From the NCBI GenBank assembly GCA_963710355.1, contig CAVPZU010000003.1, positions 992,001 through 1,056,000 of the forward strand: 64,000 nucleotides of DNA, written 5' to 3'. This DNA is from Fen-1359 sp963710355 (GTDB lineage Bacteria; Planctomycetota; Phycisphaerae; Sedimentisphaerales; Anaerobacaceae). Every line of letters starts with the position of its first letter. Within the stretch, counting starts at the first letter, position 1. The position numbers were made by a program, and so were the translations under genes. A model generated the notes under the pieces. It was given only the letters and a program-made list of their open reading frames with translations. It searched no databases and was not told the DNA's origin. Below are positions 36,902 through 46,133 of the stretch, in pieces.

Positions 36902-37347
36902 TTATCTTTTGAAGATGTGGAAACCGAATATACGTCGCAACCTGCTGCGGACAGATAATTTCCTATCTGCGGTGTTTTGTTTTTCGTCTGTGTCTGCCGG
37001 CGGCATCTGGCCGCTGCGATGCCTGTTGATAATTGTTAAGGCTTCATCTTCGTCTTTAGCGAATTCGGATAGACTATGGATGCCGGCAACATCGAAGATG
37101 CACTTGGTTATGACGGCGACATTACAAAAGACAAGCTTTCGTCCTGCGTCTTCGACCCAGCTCCGCAGTGTTACCAGGTTGGAAATGCTCTCGGAAAACA
37201 GGACTTCAACGTGAGAAAAATCCATTATTATATCGAAGTCGCACTTTTTGCTGGCCTTTTCTGCAATATCCGCCAGTCCTGCCGGGTCCTCGGCTCGGGA
37301 GGAAGGACCACCAAAACTATATTGTCCGATAATGTCTTGATTGCCAT
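36902..37347 (-). CDS. STAS-domain protein, one frameshift
   Basis: The longer open part encodes 107 residues with STAS character: MDFSHVEVLFSESISNLVTL (helix after the phospho-site strand) and GRKLVFCNVAVITKCIFDVA. In anti-sigma antagonists a Ser usually stands at the start of this helix; here SESIS offers candidates. The N-terminus, MAIKTLSDNIVLVVLP, is in another frame from the ATG at 37347; a base is missing near 37305 and the restored text runs on as AEDPAGLADIAEKASKKC, DFDIIMDFS. STAS proteins bind and release anti-sigma or kinase partners according to phosphorylation. It follows the histidine kinase gene on the same strand. The extra 30 residues at the C-terminus are basic. Confidence 0.75.
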
Positions 37348-37496
37348 TGGTTCATTCTTCTAATTACGGATTTGCGGACAGTCTTTCTGCACGTCTCTCT
37401 ATTTAATCGGAATTTTGTGGGATTAGTTTGAGAAAAAATTTCCAATACCCTGCGGTAAAATTCGCTGCGACTTGCCTGGACTGTATATTCGGTGGG

Positions 37497-39777
37497 TTAA
37501 CGAACGGGCAGCAGGACGTTTATGGTGGTCCCATCCCCAGGTTTGCTGGCTATCTCAATCGACCCGCCGTTGAGGCTCGATAAGACGTTTTGCAATCGCC
37601 AGGCCCATGCCTCTTTTTCGGCCGGCAGGTTTTGCAGAAAAGAAGGGAAGCGTCGCCCTCCGCACCGTCTGTTCATCCATTCCGCAGCCCATATCGCTTA
37701 TTGAAAGTTTCACGGATTTGCCGGAATTGGTTGATTGGGCGGCAATCTTTACAGGCCCGGTTTTTGTCAGATACGATTCTGTCGCATTGCATATAATATT
37801 TGCAATTGCTGTCGTAATCTGGTCGGGGTCGGCAAAAATTTCCGCCGCATCCTCGGCAATCTCTATCTTGGCGCTTATACTTTGCATTTTCGCCTTTTGC
37901 ATCGCAAGCTGAAGGGCCTTATCGACAACCTGTCGGAGATTTACTCGCCGACTCTGCCCGACGGCAGGGCTGGCAAAGCTCATAAGCTCATCGATAATCT
38001 GCGATATCTTCCTTGCGTTTTCTGAAATTTGCACGAGGATTTTCTTTTTTTGTTCATCCTGTTCTGCCCCTGCCAGAAGCTCTGCCCTGCCGCTTATGAC
38101 CACCAGAGGATTATTTAGCTCGTGCGCGGCGCCTGCCGCCATTTCTGTAAGGGCCTCGAACGGCAGAATGGTTTCCTTTTGCGGTTCTGTCGGCATCTTT
38201 ACTGTCGGCGGCGAGGTTTCCGTTTGCGGAATTTCAGTTGTCTTGACCTGTGCGAATTGCTCGGCGTAATATCGCTGCTTTTGTCCTGCCGACGCTATGG
38301 CAAAAACGGCAGCCGCTGCTGCGCATATCGGTTCGAGAATTTCCCGAAGCTGCTCATTGGGAACAGGCTGCCTCATCTCAAAAACCAGAACAGCAACGAT
38401 TTTACCGTCGCTCAAAAATGGAGCGATTTTTGTTCTCGCAGGTTCGAAGGCAACGTCTATCTGCTCAAAGAGCCAGTCCAAATCGGCGGCCTGTGCAACG
38501 GCAAAATTTTCCGCTATCGACCCTGGCATCGCTGAGTTTCCTGCCGGCACCTGCAATAAGAGCAATCTGTTTTGTGCCGGGTTTTGCACGACAACCGCTC
38601 TGCCGAAGGCGGACTGGCCGGCTGTCGGCAGCAGGCATAAACAGACCGCACCGGCCTGATAGAACCTCTGAAACTCGACGGCGAACTTCCGTGCAATTTC
38701 TATTACTTCCATTTCCGGATTTATGCCGGCCAGAAACTCCTTTATGAACTTCAGACTTTCTGCATCGGTCTGCAGTTTCCATTTTTCCTTTGACAAGTGC
38801 TGATTCTCATCAGCCAGTTGAGCGGCAGTTTGCCGAACGGTATCGCAAAAGTCGCCGTAAGTATCGCCTGTTTTGCTGTCTATCAGAGCGGCCTTTCGCT
38901 CAAATTCCGCGGCAAATCCGCCTTCGGCGGAACGGATTTGCTCTATGTGAGCCTCGCTTATCGAAAGTGATTCGGTCAGTTTTTGAGGTATCAGCGGCAC
39001 GTCGAAACTGTCCGATTGCCCCAAACCTGCCTGCCTGGCGAGAATATCCGCCAGTTGGACAACCCCGGCGATTTTAACATCCGGTCCGCCTTCGGCGGAC
39101 CTTTGGCGGACAAGATCGCTGTGGTGAAGCCATATCGCAACGCTGATTTCCGCCGGAAGCTGCCACCTCTCCGCAAGTCTTTTGCCGATAATGGTATGGT
39201 CGATTCCCAGATTTTGCCGCTCGATATCGCAGGTGCTGTCCTGTTGTTTTTTCGCTATCTCCAAAATACGGACAAAGCTTTTTGGTAATATCTGGTCAAT
39301 CGCTAATTTACCGATGTCGTGCAAAAGCCCTGCCAGATATGCCGAATCCGGGTCAACATCGCTGACGGCCGTTTCGGCTATCCGCCTTGCGCAGCAGCCG
39401 ACGGCGATACTGTGCCGAATAAGCTCTTTGCGAAACGCAAATCTGTTTTGCTCTTCAGGTTTGGCTGAATATATGCCCACAGCCAAAACCGCATCGCGAA
39501 TCTGGCGCAGAGGCAGACCTTCAACCGCCACCCTGATTGAACAGGGGACTTTTGCTTTTGATCCGCCAAAGGCGGACCGAAAAAGCCGCATTATCTGTAT
39601 TGCGATTGCAGGGTCTGTCTCGATAAGTTCGGTTAAAGCCGACGGCGAAAGCTGATATTGATTCAGCCCCGATAAAAATTTGCCGACGGTTTCGGGCATC
39701 GCTGAAAGAGACTGCAACTGACAGATAGCGAATTCTATCTGTAGTGAAACATCCCTGTCAACAGGCTTGTCCGGCAT
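37497..39777 (-). CDS. HDOD-domain histidine kinase, frameshift near the 3' end
   Basis: About 760 residues when restored. N-terminal HDOD domain (about 1-240; ALTELIETDPAIAIQIMRLF, LLHDIGKLAIDQ near 155, DHTIIGKRLAERWQLP); a GAF-like middle (about 340-500); then a histidine kinase: phospho-His in AAGAAHELNNPL (about 553), N-box NIICNATES, G1 DMGCGMD, and G2 RKRGMGLAIAKRLIE. A one-base insertion near 37577 ends the frame early; the next frame gives NGGSIEIASKPGDGTTINVL and a stop at 37497, the normal kinase end. At least four palindrome copies (38600, 38917, 39085, 39562) are translated, giving inserts such as RSAEGG. The partner is very likely the HTH-receiver regulator directly upstream. 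Confidence 0.88.
39085..39110. repeat. TCCGCC palindrome inside the kinase gene (example)
   Basis: tccgccttcggcgga plus a third arm ggcgga. Other copies in the same gene: 38601-38613 (partial), 38917-38931 and 39562-39576; one more stands between the two genes at 39817-39831. Each is read in frame and changes the protein by about five to nine residues in what should be loops. Confidence 0.85.
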
Positions 39778-39831
39778 TGTGCATCACCCTACACATATAA
39801 GTTATGATTCGGTCTGTCCGCCGCAGGCGGA

Positions 39832-40399
39832 TCAGCCGATATGAAGATATTGAGCAATCTTGGCGGTTATTTCGCCGATGTTAAAGGGCTTCTTTATGAA
39901 ATCCTCGGCGCCTGATTTAAGAAGCTGTTCAATATCATCTTGTTTGACCACGCCGCTGACGATAACTATCCGGATATCATCGAATTCAGGATTTCGCTTT
40001 ATCGTCTGGCAGACAACATTGCCGTTCACATCGGGCAGCATATAGTCGAGCAGAATAAGGTCCGGATGGAACTGCTGCGTCTGAATCCCCGCCTCGTAGC
40101 CGCTCAATGCGCACCTGACCTCGAACCGCCCGTCCCGACCGAGCACATCCACCAGCAGGCTCGACAATCTCAGGGTCATCATCAACTACCAGAATCTTCT
40201 TCCTGCCGGAGTCGAGGTATTCGGTGGGAATGTTATTGTCTTTCATAAATTTGACAAGGTTGGCCCTCGGAATTCTGCGGAATCTCGAACCCGGAACGCG
40301 GAAACCTTCCACCCTGCCTGAATCGAAACAGCGAATGATGGTTTGTTGGCTGATTCGACAAATATCGGCAGCCTCGCCTGTAGTAAATAGCTCCTTCAT
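39832..40399 (-). CDS. HTH (excisionase-type) plus receiver-domain response regulator, one frameshift
   Basis: About 188 residues when restored. The start is a MerR/excisionase-like helix-turn-helix (LFTTGEAADICRISQQTIIR, FDSGRVEGFRVPGSRFRRIP), followed by a receiver domain: KKILVVDDDPEIVE (acidic pocket), DLILLDYMLP (phospho-Asp), VIVSGVVKQDD and FIKKPF (conserved Lys). An extra base near 40160 breaks the frame right after the acidic pocket; LLVDVLGRDGRFEV continues in the next frame. Putting the DNA-binding part before the receiver is the reverse of the usual order, but is known in this kind of protein. The ATG at 40399 has gagga nine bases upstream; the one at 40408 lies too close. It heads the minus-strand signalling run, 54 bases before the kinase. 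Confidence 0.85.
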
Positions 40400-40592
40400 T
40401 TTATCCATTCCTCTTTTTTAACCAAGTCCATTCGATTTTACACCACTCTAAACTTCCCTTTTAGCCTAATTTAACTATACGAAAGCAATATGTCAAGTAA
40501 TAATTGTAAAAATCCGAATTTTTCTCAGAATTGCAAAGTCCGCCAAACTCTCGAAACCCTTGATGTTTATGAAAATAATCTTCAAATACGAG

Positions 40593-40678
40593 AATGCTCT
40601 GTAGAAACCTTGTCATTGCGAGCGAAGCGAAGCAATCTGGTCCGCCTTCGGCGGATTTAGGGCCTTTTCTACAGAGCA
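40593..40678. repeat. Element with terminal inverted repeats, copy 1
   Basis: aatgctctgtagaaa at the left and its complement tttctacagagca at the right. Inside are cttgtcattgcgagcgaagc (a phrase widely found between bacterial genes) and a TCCGCC palindrome at 40641-40655. Confidence 0.75.
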
Positions 40679-40832
40679 ATACGAGGACAGACCTCAAAAC
40701 TTCTTTGGACAGATGCTCAATCCATATTCTGAAATGGTCGAAAAACTTTAAAAGAGGTAAATACTTATGTTGTCAACTGTAGACAAAAACGGGATAATCA
40801 GGCGTTTTCTATAAGGTCGAATTTTTTCTGAA

Positions 40833-40975
40833 AATGCTCTGTAGAAAAGCAACCAACTTATTTGTCATACCTGCGAAGGTAATCCGCCGCAGGCGGACAG
40901 AAACAAAAAAACGAGGCTGGGTTCCCGCTTGTGCGGGAACGACAGACAACAAACGAACCTTTTCTACAGAGCATT
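40833..40975. repeat. Element with terminal inverted repeats, copy 2
   Basis: The same ends, here 17 bases long (aatgctctgtagaaaag / cttttctacagagcatt). Inside are a TCCGCC palindrome (40883-40897) and the hairpin gttcccgcttgtgcgggaac. The two copies share ends but not their inner sequence. Confidence 0.8.
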
Positions 40976-41055
40976 CTGAAAATTGAAGCCGCCTGCGGCG
41001 GATTACAGCCGGCAGCATAAACGTTTCATTAAAAGACAAGCGAGATTGACCCTCA

Positions 41056-41598
41056 ATGTTGGAAGACAGGTTACTGCTCTGGAAAATCAAAGATGGGGAC
41101 GAAGACGCCCTGCGGCAGGTCTATGAAAAGTATAAAGATGATATTTTGACGATTGCCCGGTCAATGGTGTGCGAACAAAGTGAGGCGGAGGATATCCTTC
41201 ACGATGTCTTTATCTCTTTTGCCCGGGCCGCCAGACATTTTCGCTTTTATCAAAGCCTGAAGGGCTGCCTGATAACCTGCACGGTCAACAAAATAACAGA
41301 CGAGTTCAGAAAGAAAATGTACCAGATGGTTGAACTCGAAAGACCCAGCCGGATTGAACCGGATTCTCAGGCTCCCCAAATGCCGGAAACCGCCGATGAG
41401 GAATCCGAGATTCTCTGCAATGCGCTCGCCCAAATCCCACTCCGGCAGCGACAGGTAATTATTCTGCACCTGCAGGCTGATTTGAAATTTGCCCAAATTG
41501 CACGCATTCAAAATATTCCGACAAATACCGTTCGGGCAAGATATTATTATGGGATTGAGAAGTTAAGCTCAATTTTGGACAGGACAATGACAGAATGA
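41056..41598 (+). CDS. ECF-type RNA polymerase sigma factor
   Basis: A 180-residue sigma-70-family protein without region 3. Region 2 reads LRQVYEKYKDDILTIARSMV, SEAEDILHDVFISFAR and TCTVNKITDEFRKK; region 4 reads ALAQIPLRQRQVIILHLQAD, LKFAQIARIQNIPTNTVRAR. It directs RNA polymerase to a set of promoters, normally held back by a membrane anti-sigma factor. The next gene overlaps its stop by four bases (ATGA) and codes for a membrane protein, a common sigma/anti-sigma layout. Planctomycetes have many such pairs. Confidence 0.92.
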   Translation: MLEDRLLLWKIKDGDEDALRQVYEKYKDDILTIARSMVCEQSEAEDILHDVFISFARAARHFRFYQSLKGCLITCTVNKITDEFRKKMYQMVELERPSRIEPDSQAPQMPETADEESEILCNALAQIPLRQRQVIILHLQADLKFAQIARIQNIPTNTVRARYYYGIEKLSSILDRTMTE

Positions 41599-43160
41599 AT
41601 GGCTCGAACCATTACAGAAAAATCGAAGATTCAATAAAACGGTTGAGACGGAAAACAGATGAGCAGCTCGACAAAAGAATCCTCGAAGATACATTGGCAA
41701 CCTTCGCCGAGGAGATGCCGAGACGGACAGGCTGGCAGTTATTCTTCTCAAATAAGATAACAAGAATTGCCGCTGCCGCAGTAATACTTGTCGTCATCAT
41801 AATTGCCGCGCAGAAATACGTTGCCGTGAAAAAAGGGCCCGCCGAAGGCGAAAGTATAATCCCGGCTGCAAAGGAAAATAAACCTGCTGCAATTGAAGAG
41901 GCCGGCAAAACCTATTTGCCGGTGGAGTCAGCCGAAACAACGGCCAGGCAGGACTCTGCGAAGCTCGAAGAAGAACTCAAGCAAATCATCCCGCTTATTT
42001 CTGCTAATGATGCAAACGGTCTTGCGAAAATGCTTGCGAATGCGGGTGCGGAAAGCAGACTGGCCGCTATCGTTTATCTGGCAAATATGGGCAATCAGCG
42101 CTCTGTCGAGATATTGGATAAGTTAAGCGCCGGATTGGGAACAAATGAGCCGAACAATATCTTCGCTGTCACCTCCGCAGTGCTTAAAAAAAGGCTCGAA
42201 GGCAAAGCAGTTGATTCGAATAAACCCAAATTGGCAGAAAAGAAAACCAAAAAATATGAATTTGTCCCGAGGGGTGTTCTCAGCGGCCTTGTCACCGACG
42301 CAAACACAGCCTTACCTGTCGTCAACGCCGCCGTCAAATTTCTCAATAATGTCACTTACTCGGCAAATTCTGACGCAAATGGTTTTTACTTCTTTGACAG
42401 GGTAGAACATCCGGGCGATTATAATATTGCCGTGCTTTCGAAAGAATATATCGGCGAGGCCTCTGCGATTCGAATCACGCGGGAAAACCTCTCAGACCGG
42501 CCCGCCTCTGGCGGGCTCGTTGCCGACTTCAGACTTCAAAAGGCTTGTATGCTCGAACTTATGGTAGCCAGCGAGGCCAATGAGCCTGTGCCGGGTGCGG
42601 AGGTTTTCGTCACATCAGACGCTGAAAGCAACAAGATAATTGATACGGGATTCGAGCAGGCAACCGATGAAAAGGGCGTTTTGCTTCTCGGCGGATTGAA
42701 AAAAGGGAGATACAATATCATTATCATCGACAGAGTCCCCGATATGAACGACATCTCCCGCCTTTGGTCTGATTTTGCTCCGCAGCACACACAAGTAGAA
42801 CTTGAAAATCCGCTTGTTCCCGAACGCAGGAAAATTACCTTAACAAAAGGGTTCGAAGTTGATGGTCTTGTTCGGTTTGCCGGCGGTTTGCCGGCGACAG
42901 ATTTGAAAATTTCCGCAATGCCGGCCTGGTGGCTCCTGCCGTTCACGATTCAGGATTACACAACGGACTTTGAAGGAAAATTCACGCTTGAACATATCAC
43001 AGCCGGTACTTACCGTATAAAGGTCAAAAAGCCGTCGGATGCAGACATTTTGACAATAAATACCGAACTTCCCCCGCACGAGCAGCCTTTAATAATAACC
43101 CTGCCGCAGGACTCGAATGCGCCTGACCCGAACGTTGTTTCAGCCCAAAACCCGCTGTAA
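41595..43160 (+). CDS. Membrane protein with carboxypeptidase-regulatory-like domains, partner of the sigma factor
   Basis: A 521-residue protein with a basic/acidic cytoplasmic N-terminus (1-50), one membrane helix (about 54-74; ITRIAAAAVILVVIIIAAQ) and a large outer part. The outer part has an alpha-helical stretch (130-200; EEELKQIIPLISANDANGLA) and then Ig-like/carboxypeptidase-regulatory repeats from about 228 (GVLSGLVTDANTALPVVNAA, GFYFFDR; GYIGEASAIRI; GTYRIKVKKP near the end). Short N-terminal part before the helix could bind the sigma factor, but no ZAS zinc motif is seen, so it is an anti-sigma candidate only by position. A palindrome variant near 42500 (cccgcctctggcggg) is translated as RPASGGL. 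Confidence 0.72.
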   Translation: MNGSNHYRKIEDSIKRLRRKTDEQLDKRILEDTLATFAEEMPRRTGWQLFFSNKITRIAAAAVILVVIIIAAQKYVAVKKGPAEGESIIPAAKENKPAAIEEAGKTYLPVESAETTARQDSAKLEEELKQIIPLISANDANGLAKMLANAGAESRLAAIVYLANMGNQRSVEILDKLSAGLGTNEPNNIFAVTSAVLKKRLEGKAVDSNKPKLAEKKTKKYEFVPRGVLSGLVTDANTALPVVNAAVKFLNNVTYSANSDANGFYFFDRVEHPGDYNIAVLSKEYIGEASAIRITRENLSDRPASGGLVADFRLQKACMLELMVASEANEPVPGAEVFVTSDAESNKIIDTGFEQATDEKGVLLLGGLKKGRYNIIIIDRVPDMNDISRLWSDFAPQHTQVELENPLVPERRKITLTKGFEVDGLVRFAGGLPATDLKISAMPAWWLLPFTIQDYTTDFEGKFTLEHITAGTYRIKVKKPSDADILTINTELPPHEQPLIITLPQDSNAPDPNVVSAQNPL

Positions 43161-43199
43161 AATGCCGGTAAAAATATATTTTGCATATTTTTATCCCGG

Positions 43200-43351
43200 A
43201 TTTCAAATATGTATCCGCCGTTCGTCTGGCGGATTAAAGTGGCACATCTGATACTGATTTGATAGTATAGAGCCCGAGAACTAGAATATTGCGTTATAGC
43301 AACCAACAAATCCGGCGAAGGTTCGCCGAGTAATACGGTGATGGTAGTTTT
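43200..43351. repeat. 152-bp dispersed repeat, copy 2
   Basis: Gapless partner of 11871-12022 with scattered substitutions. It lies between the sigma operon and the NIF3-like gene. Nothing else is seen in 43161-43420. Confidence 0.85.
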
Positions 43352-43420
43352 GTGATGGTACGAGGATGTTCTGCGGATCAATATAAACAATTTTGCGACG
43401 TAATCAGAAAGGTAGTCAAG

Positions 43421-44358
43421 ATGAGAAAGCTTGCCGATAGGGAAAACACTCCGTTGTGCTGGCTGGTCATATCAGCCGTGCTGTTCGTGGGTTGCGCCTG
43501 ACTTTTCCGGCCAGGGAAGTTGGCAGGGAAAAGCAGGATTTTAATCGTAAGACCACCGGGCAGGTGAGCACTATCACTGCACGAGAGATTGTGCAGCGTA
43601 TAAAGGAGCACGCCAATTGCCGCTGGCAGGATAAAACGGTGGATACATTTAAATGCGGCGATCCCAACGCGCCGGTTAGCGGCGTCGCCGTAACCTTCGC
43701 TGCCACGCTTGATGTGCTGAAGCGGGCACATTCCGCCGGACTGAACTTCATCATTACGCATGAGCCGACATTTTATCACGGCTATGACGATACGTCTCAA
43801 CTGGAAAAGGACGAGGTGCTGGAGGCAAAACGCAGGTTCATTAAAGACAATAAACTGGTCATCTGGCGATTTCACGACCACTGGCATGCAATTGAACCGG
43901 ATGGGATTGTCACCGGTATGGTCGAGAGACTCCTTTGGCAGCAGAACCTGTGCAGGAATGAGAAACTTGTTTTCGAGTTCCCCGAAACCACGGTGCGGGA
44001 ATTTGCTGCGACTCTAAAACGTAAACTTAACGACGAAACGATTCGCGTCGTGGGTAATCCCGAAATGAAATTCCGCAGGGTTGGACTTCTCGTCGGCGCA
44101 CAAGATTCTATCGTGCAGATGCGAATGCTGGAACGTGGAGACGTCGATGTTCTGGTAGCAGGTGAAACGCGCGAGTGGGAAACTGTCGAATATGCTCGTG
44201 ATGCGGCAACCACCGGCAGGAGAAAAGCGTTGATTCTACTTGGACATGCGAATTCTGAAGAAGCGGGAATGGACTATTGCGCTCGCTGGCTCGGGGAATT
44301 TGTACCGGAAATCCCCGTTAAATTTATTCAGGCGGGAAGCCCGTTCTGGGCACCTTAA
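43421..44358 (+). CDS. NIF3-like dinuclear metal protein, likely exported lipoprotein, frameshift
   Basis: The main frame encodes a NIF3/YbgI-type protein: ITAREIVQRIKEH, the TVDTFKCGDPNAPVSGVAVT start, NFIITHEPTFYHG with a metal His, FHDHWHA, and GHANSEEAGMDYCARW near the end with further ligands. The family was annotated as GTP cyclohydrolase type 2 but its reaction is not settled. Upstream, in another frame, the ATG at 43421 (aaagg ten bases before it) gives MRKLADRENTPLCWLVISAV then LFVGC, a lipoprotein signal with lipobox, and stops at 43499. One indel near 43495 would join both. If true, this is a periplasmic lipoprotein form of a usually cytoplasmic family. Without it, the protein starts inside, at a GTG at 43456. 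Confidence 0.75.
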
Positions 44359-44469
44359 CAAACGGGACATTAAAAGGCTCGGTTGCGTCGTGCTACGTAG
44401 CGGGGACGCAGAGTAGTATATGGGAAATACCAGTTTATATATTTTCTCTGTGGTTTTTAAAAATCCGTT

Positions 44470-45654
44470 TTAGAAATTGCTGTCGGCGTCCTTTTCGTGT
44501 TCGGGCTGAGGTTGTTGCGGGTCGCGTTTGATTGCGTCGAGAAAACTTTTGAGATTGTTGGCCCACTTCTGTGCCTCGTCCTTGTCTATCAGGCCGACAT
44601 GAGCAAGTCGGGCGAGGTGGCTTTCCATCGTAATCATTTTCTCGCCGGGCTTGTCCTGCGTCTTCGTCTGAAGCTGGGAATAAATCTGTTCAACCTTGCC
44701 GGTGCGGATAAGATTGGCGGTAGCGTAATTATTGTTGAGGATTTCCATCGCAGCAATTCTGCCGGTGCCGTCCTTTCGCGGGATGAGCTTCTGGCTTATC
44801 ACATAAGCAAGGCCCAAAGAAAGCTGGTTTCTGACCTCGTTTTGCCTGCCCTCAGGGAAATAATCGAGGATTCTGGTGATTGTCCCCGTCACATCGCGGG
44901 TATGCAGTGTCGAAAAGACCAGATGTCCTGTCTCGGCTGCCATCAGCGTCATTGAAATTGTCTCAGGGTCTCTCATCTCGCCCACAAAGATGATGTTGGG
45001 GTCTTCTCGCATCATCGAGCGGAGGCCATCACTGAACGAGTGGACATCGCGGCCAATCTCTCGCTGCGAAATGATGGAGTTTTTCTGCTGGTAGATATAC
45101 TCGATAGGGTCTTCAATCGAGATGATCCTCACAGCCCTTATCTCGCTTATCCTGTCGATAAATGATGCGATTGTTGTCGATTTGCCTGCTCCGGTAATAC
45201 CGGTGACAAGCACAAGCCCGTGTTTTCTCTGGATGATGTCCTCCCAGGCATTATTCGGAAAGCCGATTGAGTCAATTTTCGGTATGTTCAGCGAAAGCGC
45301 CCTGATTGCGGCACAGAGCCCGTCGTTTTCCTTAAAGACATTTATGCGGAACTGGAGAGCACCCAGCCTGTAGGAACAATCGACCGTGTGGTTTTCCTGA
45401 TATTTTTTCAGATTATCTTCGCTCAATAACGGATATATGAGTCCCTTTGCGGCATCTTCGGTTACAGGCAGGCCTTTTAATTTTACCAGGTTGCCGTCGA
45501 TGCGGTAGGCCGGCTGAACTCCGACCTTTATATGCAGGTCGGATACCCGCATAGCGCCGCGCTCCTCAAAATAGGTGAACATATCGCGGATGCTCAGCAT
45601 CCCGATGGTTTCGCTCTGATATACCTTTGTTGTTTCCTTAAATCCTTCCGCCAT
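44470..45654 (-). CDS. pilT: Twitching motility / pilus retraction ATPase
   Basis: About 394 residues from the ATG at 45654. PilT hexamers depolymerise type IV pili at the inner membrane. Visible: DLHIKVGVQPAYRIDG (N-terminal domain), Walker A GITGAGKSTT (152-161), the Asp box (IISIEDPIEYIYQ), Walker B IIFVGEMRDPETI, and the His box GHLVFSTLHTRD. The C-terminal part is typical, with a short acidic extra tail (EHEKDADSNF). Four more codons are open upstream from a GTG. No other pilus gene is in the window except a small protein directly upstream of unknown role, so the gene belongs to the scattered pil set. PilU or a PilB-like type is less likely given the length. Confidence 0.93.
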   Translation of the reverse strand: MAEGFKETTKVYQSETIGMLSIRDMFTYFEERGAMRVSDLHIKVGVQPAYRIDGNLVKLKGLPVTEDAAKGLIYPLLSEDNLKKYQENHTVDCSYRLGALQFRINVFKENDGLCAAIRALSLNIPKIDSIGFPNNAWEDIIQRKHGLVLVTGITGAGKSTTIASFIDRISEIRAVRIISIEDPIEYIYQQKNSIISQREIGRDVHSFSDGLRSMMREDPNIIFVGEMRDPETISMTLMAAETGHLVFSTLHTRDVTGTITRILDYFPEGRQNEVRNQLSLGLAYVISQKLIPRKDGTGRIAAMEILNNNYATANLIRTGKVEQIYSQLQTKTQDKPGEKMITMESHLARLAHVGLIDKDEAQKWANNLKSFLDAIKRDPQQPQPEHEKDADSNF

Positions 45655-45678
45655 AAAAATTCTCACAAAAAATTCATT

Positions 45679-45955
45679 TTACCTTTTCTTTATAGCCAGC
45701 CAGTCCTGCAGATTTTTTGCCAGGACCTCCGCATCCTTTTTTTCCATGAACATGTTTAACCAGGCCGGGCTTTATATCAAGATTTATAAGAGCCGAATTT
45801 ACCCGCTGCCATAGCTTCTCTTTTTTCGTATCGCTGTCAGCCAGGTACAATTCGCTTACCAGTTCGCCCAGTTTTTGCAGCATTATATTATCTAAATTCC
45901 TGTAATAATGCCCTATTACATCCGACTGATATGCTGAATACTCTTTTTTCGCCAT
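45679..45955 (-). CDS. Small hypothetical protein upstream of pilT, one frameshift
   Basis: About 92 residues when restored: MAKKEYSAYQSDVIGHYYRN, NIMLQKLGELVSELYLADSD, LWQRVNSALINLDIKPGLVK, then after one extra base near 45750 the text MEKKDAEVLAKNLQDWLAIK KR with a stop at 45679. The unshifted reading ends in low-quality GCGGPGKKSAG sequence, which argues for the shift. The ATG at 45955 has agga nine bases upstream. The protein is alpha-helical and soluble. I do not know its function; it lies 24 bases from pilT on the same strand. Confidence 0.65.
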
Positions 45956-46133
45956 AAGACTCAATCCTAAAACATCTGCCACAGGGAAAAGTTTTAGTAA
46001 AAAATCAGCAATAAATCAAGCATCAGAATTTATTATCACTATTTTTGCTGGATATGAAATGATAAATGACTATAATTTCCACAAACTTTCGGTCCAAAAG
46101 TCCGCCTGCGGCGGATTAAATCGGGAATTGAAT

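Larger units (their letters stand above)
40400..41055. other. Gene-free region with two inverted-repeat elements
   Basis: No gene is seen. It contains the two elements at 40593-40678 and 40833-40975, and the diverging promoters of the signalling cluster and the ECF sigma gene. Confidence 0.6.
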
